A stretch of DNA of 64,000 nucleotides from positions 7,998,001-8,062,000 of the forward strand of contig OW051493.1 in the NCBI GenBank assembly GCA_932521035.1, given 5' to 3'. Positions within the stretch are counted from its first letter, which is position 1. Each line of letters starts with the position of its first letter. This stretch comes from Oscheius dolichura. Lineage: Eukaryota; Nematoda; Chromadorea; Rhabditida; Rhabditidae. This document shows, piece by piece, positions 57,523-64,000 of the stretch. The notes beneath the pieces were generated by a model that saw nothing but the letters and a program-made list of their open reading frames with translations, searched no databases and was not told the DNA's origin. The translations under genes were made by a program, and so were the position numbers.

Positions 57523-57675
57523 CAATTTGTTATTACGCTGAAAAAAAAATAAAATGTTTAAAAAATATGTATTTCTACTAGTGGGCACAATTGAACACAA
57601 AAACAAACTAAAATCGCCTTTAAAAATTAAGAAAACACAAAATAACATCATAAGAGGTGCGAGACCATTCATCCG
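57521..57675. repeat. Right terminal inverted repeat of the MULE
   Basis: Complement of 55521-55672. Its outer tip is CCATTCATCCGG at 57664-57675. Confidence 0.8.
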
Positions 57676-58015
57676 GGGGCGGATGAAGATAAAAACCATC
57701 GGCACAACTTTTCCAATCATTTTTGGCGCCAATTCAAACCTCTGCGAGCTGTGCGATGAGATAAATGTCAAAATATTCTGCCGTCTCACCGACGCCGCCA
57801 ACACATTGAAGTCTTATCAGATTCCGACATAATACGCCCATTTATTCGTACAAGATCAATCTTGCGTCCAGCTCTATTAAACATTTCAGTTCCTTTGGTG
57901 TTTCGATCATATCTAATTGAACTGAGGCATTCTCCCATTTCGCATAATTCCATTCGAAGTTCAAGCTGCTCGACAACTGTACATTTCGATTTATTACATT
58001 TCTCACTTGGAAAAA
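57676..58015. other. Spacer between the MULE and the ankyrin gene
   Basis: Contains an open minus-strand frame (57786-58037) reading QLELRMELCEMGECLSSIRY, with Cys residues but no named domain. Probably includes the promoter of the ankyrin-repeat gene. Nothing else was recognised. Confidence 0.3.
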
Positions 58016-61000
58016 ATGAACAAATCGCACAGCACAAAAATCGACATAGAAGATGAAAAAGTGAAAGAACAAATCTTGGAAAAACTTAACCATGGTACTT
58101 TAAGAAAGAAGAAATAATAAAACTCGAGGGCTCCGCCTTACAATCGAAGAAAAAGGAGAAGATAGAACAGTTGAATGAACCCATCAACGGTCTGTACTGC
58201 AAGTTGTTGAGAAAATTCAATTTGGAGGATAGCGAGGAAAAATTTCTAAGTAACCTTGAGGAATTTAAGGATAACTTTAAAAATAATGGTAAGGCCTCCC
58301 ATGAGGAGTTTATATTCTTTTAGAAACACTAAGCAAAGAGGAGGATAACGCTAAGAAGAAACTCATTGACCTTTATAAGAAATACTTAGTTGATCATACT
58401 AAATCGAGCAATCAGTAAGTTCCACCGGGTGATTGTTGTTTCCACTCAAAGGTTTGAGTGGGATCCCACTTTGCCGCGCTATTTAGTTCTTAGTTGTCTA
58501 CAGCGACTGAAGAACTTTTCCGTTCTGACAAGGGAACCTTTTCACCTTAGGTTGGACTCGTGAGACGAGACCTAGTGCATTCGAAAGAGCGTCAAAAACT
58601 ATCCCAGGCACCGGGTTTTGTTTTCCCAAAATGACTCACGTTACGGTGTAGCACGCCAATTCAGTTTTACATGTTAAATTTGTCAAAACTGGTTTTCGTC
58701 CTTGTATCCTTGGAATTGCAGTAGATAGAATGTGAAGTAGTCGCCGAGTGGATAGTGCACTCGCTTACAAGATATTTGCGTTTTTTCTGGCCGAGTTCGA
58801 GTCCCTGTTGGAGCAATCGTCTTCTATATTTTCATGAGAAAAACGATTTTTGATGGATAACAGTTGATACCCAGGGTGAGTTTGCAGTCCTATCCAAGCA
58901 TCACTAAATGGCTAGCATTTCATCTCGGGCATAACGCATTCCTTCTTCAATATGGGTCGTTTTGGATTCAAAAAAAAGAGGAACAGAAATGCAAGTTGAA
59001 CAATGAAGACAAGTCATGCTTATTATCTTCATTAGGTAGGCTAATTGATAGGAACGACAATAGCGAGTCAGAGACACAGTTCCCATGTGCGTAAAAGATG
59101 ATTTTTCTCATCGTTATGATATGTGTGCGTTCTTTTTCACTTGGAACCCGTCTAGCGTGACCCTTTGTCAAGTCTGTTCCAAACTAAAAATCACACCAAA
59201 GCCAATAGGCTCTAGGCCATTTGTGGTGCTTGAAATGGAGTGCCAAAGCAATTAAACTCACCCTATTGACAACTATTATCCAGCAAAAATCGTTTTTCTC
59301 ATGAAAATATAGAAGCAAACGACGATTGCTCCAACAGGGACTCGAACTCGGCCAGAAAAAACGCAAATATCTTGTAAGCGAGTACACTATCCACTCGGCC
59401 ACTGCTACACATTCTATCTACTGCAATTCCAAGGATACAAGGACGAAAACCAGTTTTGACAAATTTAACATGTAAAACTGAATTGGCGTGCTACACCGTA
59501 ACGTGAGTCATTTTGGGAAAACAAAACCCGGTGCCTGGGATAGTTTTTGACGCTCTTTCGAATGCACTAGGTCTCGTCTCACGAGTCCAACCTAAGGTGA
59601 AAAGGTTCCCTTGTGAGATGATTTTGATATACGAGTTGTGATCAACTGGGGGCCCGAAAAGTCATAAAGTCCAATAACGATCTGCCCAGGCAACTCTTGG
59701 ATAACATATTATCGGAGGATAAGGAGGGCTGCCCAGGCAACTCTTGGATAACATGTTATTTGGAGGATAAGGTTCAAGACTTAATGGATCATCTTGAAGA
59801 TCTCGAGAAAGGTTTTGTTTTCCTATGAAGAGAAGAACTTTAGAAGAATGTAACCAGCATGGGAAAGGCCTGGTCATAAAGATTATTGCCCGCTACTTGA
59901 AATACTACAAATCGAAGGATCGAAGGAATATTTCAGTGAACGAGAAGAAAAAGAGAGAGGATATTTCAGTGAACGAGAAGAAAAAGAGAGAGGATATTTC
60001 AGAGAACGAGAAGAAAAAGAGAGAGGAGGTGCTGAATATGCTGGATAATACATTGGTAATTTAAGAAGTGTTATTCAATTACCATCATTTATCAGAGCCT
60101 ACACTTAAAATACTACAAATCGAAGACATTTGAGGAGTCTGATATTTCAGTGAACGAGAAGAAAAGGAGAGAGGAGGTGCTGAATAATACATTGGTAATA
60201 TAAGAAGTGTTATTCAATTACCATCATTTATCAGAGCCTACACTTAGTAGATATGTTTTTCGCCGTTTTGAACAAGGAACACTGGGGCAGGTTAATGAAC
60301 AAACTTGAATACCACCATGATTCGATGCCTACAGAGGAAAAAAAGGTGGTTGAGCAACTCCTTCATCTCGATCAGGCTCGATTTGTAGTTTCGTGCATAA
60401 AACAAAAGTAAGCCACATTTTCGGGGCAAAGCTCCCTTCAAAAAATCCGTTTGTAAACTGTTAAGATTCTCCTTTGGCGTTTATGCTGCGGGGACAGTAG
60501 ACAGCAAAATTCCCGCAGCTGCTATAACCACAGCGCAGCGCGAATAATGCCAAAACGTTTTTTGGGCATAACTTTATATTTTCTCAACCAATTCGGCCAT
60601 ATTCTTTTTTGCTAGATAGCCCTTTCTAAGAAAACTGATTAGGGGGTAGGATAGAGCACGTTAAGAGGAACAGTTTGATATATAAAAGATGGGGAGAAGT
60701 CGCATTCCTGAGAAGTGGAAGATAGCCCGATTTGAGTATGCCGGAAATTTGCGCTTTTCTGGCCATTTTTGTGCAAGCTTCCTTCAAATCGCGGACCCAG
60801 TCCATCGGGCGATCTCGCGTTTGATATTGTCCCCACTTTTCTATAACAATCGTATATCAAACTGTTCCTCTTATTGAAGAAAAATTTCCAGAATTTTTGA
60901 AAAAATTAGTTCAAAAATTGAAAAAAATCGCATTTTTTGGATTTTTGGTCCCGAAAAAATCAATCGAAATATAAAGTCACCCCCTCTAATAGGATCCCCC

Positions 61001-64000
61001 TGTCCAATGCAACGACTGCAAAAAAAGTAATCGAAATATAAAAACACAGGGGGTTGTATCAGAGGTTTTACGGTAACCTTGATTTGAACAATCCACAACT
61101 CGTCGCAAAATTTTCATTAGTCGCCTAAAGTTTGATTGACGCCTATAGTCTGTCAGAGACATAAAAGGACAGAGCCAATGAGTCAATGTGTCTTCTTTGC
61201 GATACTTCTAGGAGACTTACCACAAAATGATCCGACTGAGAGAGAACTTGTCCCTCCCGATTTAATCGATAAGACTCAAAATATGGACTAAATTTTGGAG
61301 AATGGCAGCTATCCTGCTTTAGGATTACAGTTTTTTCGATTTCGAGCGGAAAAACTTGATCAGACATCAAAACCGACATCATTTTTCGAATCAGCACGTC
61401 AAAATTGACTAGAATAGTGATGTACAAAAAAAGCAAAAATTATTTGCCAGTGTCGGGGATCGAACCGTTGACCTCTTCACTTGCGCGCGCCACTCCACCA
61501 CTAGGCCATTTGACAGGGCGCGCACTTTGAAGCGCTATAACTCACGAAAGAGCACGGTGACCCCCAAATTTTTTTTTAATTTTAAATTTCCCGGACACTT
61601 CGGCCACGACACTGTATGTTGTGGCGCATGTGATTCTCTATCGAATGGTACCCATTACGGTAGTTTTGGCGCTCACAAGGGAAGTCCGCCAACTCGAAGT
61701 GACCGATTTGGCTGATTATTTGCCAGGATGTAGGCCTATGTCAGTGATGTAGAAAACAATAAAAATTATTAGCCGAAACGGCGATTTAGAGGGCGCTGGT
61801 TTTCAAAACCCCCTAGAAGGGCTATTTCGCTTTCAAAAACGGTGAAATTACTGCCAATCGGTTTATCTCGATGAGATGAGTATACCGGTACCAATATCAA
61901 CCAAGTTGAAATTTCCTCACAAATGTCGAAAAATCGACCAAATGGCCGGGCCACTGAGCAAAAACTGAGCCATTTGAACGCATTTTTCTCTCGATTCCGA
62001 CATTTTCCCGAAAAACAAATTAGAGCGTGGTTTGACTTTACATCGGGGTAGTGCCAGCTCCCGGAAGGTAACTTTGACGATAGGGCCAAACGTTGCTCGT
62101 TATTTAAAACTGCCACCTCGCCACGGCTGGCAGAAAGTGGCGTTTTGGTCCATGTATGCCGATTTGTGTTGCCTTGTGAGTTTAACAGATTGTTTTATTC
62201 TTCTGCTTCTTTCAACTTGAAACGTATAGTCTGACACGAAAAATGACGATAGTTGTTGGTCTCAATTTAGCCTTGGGCCGAACTTACCTGTCATTTTTTC
62301 TTCTGGGTCACCCGAAAACTGATGGTCAACGAGCTCAGTTGCCAAAAATTGGAGACCTTTGAATGTCGCCTTTCCCAGTGACAGACAACTCGCAATTCCA
62401 TGCTTATATAATTCGAGATTCGTAATTTTTTCCTAACCGCCCCTCTTTTCGTGGATCACTTTTTCACATAATAATTTGGAAACAGTATTCTTAAATTACC
62501 TTTTTAGCAACAACGTAGACCTTTCAAACGTATTGGATTACTGTGATCCGGGTAAACCTTTTTTTGCTAAAATACTTGCAACGATCTGTTGTATTGGACA
62601 CAGCAACTGTTTAAATGTGGCCATTAAAAGAAGTAACCAACTAAATATTTTAGAAATTGACCGTAAAATTACAGTTTTCCGAGAGAAGCAACAAAACGAG
62701 TCCCCTGAAGATTTTATGAAAAGAGATCCCGCGGCGACATTGTTCGACGCTAATTTTTATCGGAGAATTGTCGAACATGACAGAGTTCCTTTAATTGAAG
62801 TGTTGTTCCTTTACAAAGACGTAAATTGGGACAAGAAGAAGATGATGGATCTGGCAAAGAAGAGAAGATATAAAAAAGTTGAGGCATATTTTAACGAGCC
62901 TCTTAGGCATGTGAAGGTTTCTCTTCCATTTTAGCTGAAATCTAACCGCTTTTTGAGGGGGGCTATTCACAAAAAAATCTAGACGATACGAAGAAAGACG
63001 GTTTGGCAGACAAATTGAAAGCGGCAGTCAGGAACGGTAAACTATTAGAATTAGAGGTAGGCCTAGAAGAGGACAATGTTGTTGTTTTCTATAATATCTT
63101 TTTTTCCAGCAATGTTTACAAGATTTACAAGGATATAAAAAAGAATTTCAAAATTTGGATAATCTTATAAACGACACTGTCTCTACGGAAGAGGGAGAGT
63201 ACGAGAAGGAAAGACTAATGCACTGGGCCTGCAAACGCGGGGATTTAGCCATTTGCAAAGCAAGAACTTTGCAGACATGACTATATTTCATAGATGTTTA
63301 GGCTTTGTACAGGAAGGGAGCATCGCTACGAATTGTGGATATGAATTTCAATACTCCTGTCCATGTAGCTATTAACTACGATAATCTGAATGTGCTGCAA
63401 TGGCTACATAAGTGCGATGACACGTTGATTCGGGATTTTTTCGAAGAAAGATTTAATGAAGAATTACTCGTGAACAATTACGTATTTGAGCTGAAAGAAG
63501 GAAACGGTAAGGAGTGAATAATTGGAATGTGACTAGTTCTTTTATTTTATTAAAAAGCTTTTCCCTCTTTTCAGGCAATCTTCCAATAGTTAAATATCTT
63601 CTTTCTTTGGATTGTGATAAATTCTTGACGGTTTTGAACATAAACCATATTCTAAAACAGGCAATTGATGCCAGTAACGACAACTACAGCTGTATTGATA
63701 CATTGCTAATGAAAGAAAAAATCCGTAATCGCATTACACCTGAGCAGATAAAGGTGACTGTAGCTTTGATCAGATATTGAACATGTTTTAGGAAGCAGCT
63801 CAAAAGGATGCTCAGTTAGCTACAAAGTTACTGATCGCTGCTCCTCGAGCACGTATCGCAGATATCATCGAGGACAAGGTTAAACCTGACCAGTCGAAGG
63901 TTACTGTAATTGAGATCTCTTACTCCATTTGCTACAGGCAGCAGGTGAACAGGATGTTCATTTGGATCTCAAGTTACAAAAAACGGCTCCTCGAGGATTC
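58016..64000 (+). CDS. Large ankyrin-repeat protein (partial, runs off the right end)
   Basis: Phase-checked exons include 58016-58288, 58324-58414, 59690-59811, 59844-60055, 60096-60194, 60235-60407 and 62508-62910, then several to the window end. The N-terminal half is charged and helical (MNKSHSTKIDIEDEKVKEQI; KKKLIDLYKKYLVDHT). It includes a triple 11-residue repeat, ISVNEKKKRED. Ankyrin-type sequence begins after 63,180: LMHWACKRGDLAICK, then GASLRIVDMNFNTPVHVAIN, then GNLPIVKYLLSLDCDK. Later exons give repeated hydrophilic units (KDAQLATKLLIAAPRARIAD). Ankyrin repeats bind other proteins; partner and location are not visible. Exon 1 needs one extra G at GG 58094-58095 to stay in frame. 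The 62910/62983 junction is also off by one. One intron near 63,260 uses GC-AG borders. Introns of 1.3 and 2.1 kb carry inserted elements. It is one gene by continuous phase from 58,324 to 62,910; the link beyond is inferred. Confidence 0.65.
58738..58820 (+). repeat. tRNA-like sequence, left arm copy
   Basis: A-box GTCGCCGAGTGG and B-box GAGTTCGAGTCCC are in the right order, but the anticodon and acceptor stems do not pair cleanly. It is a tRNA-derived SINE-type promoter, not a working tRNA gene. The inverted twin lies at about 59,325-59,405. Confidence 0.6.
59325..59405 (-). repeat. tRNA-like sequence, right arm copy
   Basis: The minus strand reads GTGGCCGAGTGGATAGTG and later GAGTTCGAGTCCCTG. 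It matches the tRNA A-box better than the left copy does. Confidence 0.6.
59690..59783 (+). repeat. 47-bp tandem duplication inside an exon
   Basis: GCAACTCTTGGATAACAT starts at 59690 and again at 59737, each preceded by GCCCAG. Both copies could act as splice acceptors, but only the first keeps the ankyrin-gene frame open. Confidence 0.7.
59931..60030 (+). repeat. 33-bp in-frame tandem repeat, three copies
   Basis: The unit is about 33 bp (TATTTCAGTGAACGAGAAGA plus AAAAGAGAGAGGA) and encodes ISVNEKKKRED. A fourth, diverged unit lies in the duplicated exon at 60,128. Every unit contains TATTTCAG, a perfect nematode-type splice acceptor. Confidence 0.8.
60068..60246 (+). repeat. Duplicated intron-exon block
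   Basis: GTGTTATTCAATTACCATCA, followed by TTTATCAGAGCCTACACTTA, occurs at 60,068 and again at 60,208. It brings the same acceptor and the first codons (SLHL) to two consecutive exons of the ankyrin gene. Confidence 0.8.
60664..60871. mobile_element. TA-flanked MITE in an ankyrin-gene intron
   Basis: AGAGGAACAGTTTGATATA and TATATCAAACTGTTCCTCT are perfect inverted ends, each bordered by TA. About 208 bp and non-coding, consistent with a Tc1/mariner-type MITE of a different family from the one at 27.1 kb. Confidence 0.8.
61442..61522 (-). repeat. tRNA-derived SINE-like sequence
   Basis: The minus strand has AAATGGCCTAGTGGTGGAGT (A-box) and ACGGTTCGATCCCCGAC (B-box), an excellent pol III promoter pair. 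Acceptor and T stems do not pair, so it is not a functional tRNA. Lies in the 2.1 kb intron of the ankyrin gene. Confidence 0.65.
61600..61890 (+). repeat. Dispersed repeat shared with 24.7 kb
   Basis: Diverged second copy of the element at 24,680-24,840, recognised by ATCGAATGGTACCCATTACG, GTAGTTTTGG and CCAATCGGTTT. Confidence 0.6.
62225..62394. mobile_element. Diverged copy of the TATAGTCTG MITE
   Basis: The left end TATAGTCTGACACGAAAAAT and right end CCTTTGAATGTCGCC...GTGACAGAC resemble the ends of the element at 27,079-27,257 (TATAGTCTGTCAAG; CCTTGAATGCCGTC...TTGACAGAC). The ends have diverged and the right TA is lost. Confidence 0.55.

Larger units (their letters stand above)
55521..57675. 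mobile_element. Mutator-like (MULE) transposon with ~150 bp terminal inverted repeats
   Basis: The left TIR (55521-55672) and right TIR (57521-57675) are inverted copies. Both begin CCGGATGAATGGTCTCGCAC when read inward and continue CTCTTATGATG with few mismatches. Between them lies a minus-strand MULE transposase gene and a plus-strand acidic frame. Length is 2,155 bp. Just outside the left TIR is GCGAGACCTTTCATCCGG, an inverted echo of the tip, so the true ends may form a small palindrome. A 9-11 bp target duplication was not evident. TIRs this long and this similar suggest recent activity. Confidence 0.8.
58528..59614. mobile_element. Large palindromic element with a tRNA-like (pol III) promoter in each arm
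   Basis: The left arm (58528-58884) and right arm (59252-59614) are complementary over about 350 bp with few mismatches, from ACAAGGGAACC inward to the AGGGTGAG segment. Each arm carries GTGGCCGAGTGG or GTCGCCGAGTGG (A-box-like) and GAGTTCGAGTCCC (B-box-like), about 40 nt apart. A tRNA-derived sequence has therefore been duplicated in inverted orientation. The 367-bp centre has an open frame flanked by splice-like sites (SYPSITKWLAFHLGHNAF...). The whole lies in an intron of the ankyrin gene. Confidence 0.8.

Noticed and set aside
58738-58820. Functional tRNA gene
   Set aside because: A- and B-boxes are present, but acceptor, anticodon and T stems do not pair. The inverted duplicate points to a mobile element.
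61442-61522. Functional tRNA gene on the minus strand
   Set aside because: The promoter boxes are good, but the T stem and acceptor stem mismatch.
1-64000. CRISPR array, operon with ribosome binding sites, or other bacterial features
   Set aside because: No regularly spaced direct repeats. Genes are split by introns with eukaryotic splice sites and have AATAAA signals.

Overview
This is eukaryotic DNA and almost certainly from a nematode. Introns in the compact genes are mostly 38-60 nt with TTTCAG/TTTTAG acceptors, TACTGTA(G) is scattered through introns and spacers, and several genes look nematode-like (a VAB-1-type Eph receptor, a TDC-1-type tyrosine decarboxylase with a long C-terminal tail). 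The species cannot be named from the sequence. No database search was run; gene names rest on motifs read from spliced exons whose phases I checked.

Layout. 1-21,000: the minus strand carries the extracellular part of an Eph receptor in six exons (1,403-6,186). It runs off the left edge, and its N-terminal exon was not found. The next 15 kb is purine-rich and shows no gene. 21,000-28,500: two divergently transcribed AIG1/GIMAP-like GTPase genes face away from a 2.1 kb spacer, each with a MITE in an intron. 28,600-29,700: the broken 3' end of a P5B (ATP13A-type) ATPase. 29,700-34,500: no gene seen. 34,500-51,500: a compact gene-rich block. In order it holds a small signal-peptide/membrane gene, a TMEM180/MFSD13A-like carrier with two first exons, a Kunitz-domain gene, the tyrosine decarboxylase, a small unassigned gene, a minus-strand unassigned gene, a trypsin-like protease and a lysine-rich membrane protein. 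51,800-57,700: a gag-protease retroelement fragment abutting a Kelch fragment, a pseudokinase gene, and a 2.15 kb Mutator-like element with 150 bp terminal inverted repeats. 58,000 to the right edge: a long ankyrin-repeat gene swollen by intronic insertions.

Two themes run through the window. First, mobile DNA is unusually diverse: a MULE, a hAT-type element with an 8-bp target duplication, a TTAA (piggyBac-type) MITE, TA-flanked MITEs, a recurring hairpin MITE family, large palindromes (one carrying a tRNA-like promoter), and a retroelement fragment. Most sit inside introns. Second, about nine otherwise convincing coding regions each need a single-base correction, mostly a missing base in a short homopolymer. 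That pattern suits long-read assembly error better than independent pseudogenisation, so the breaks should be checked before these genes are called dead.
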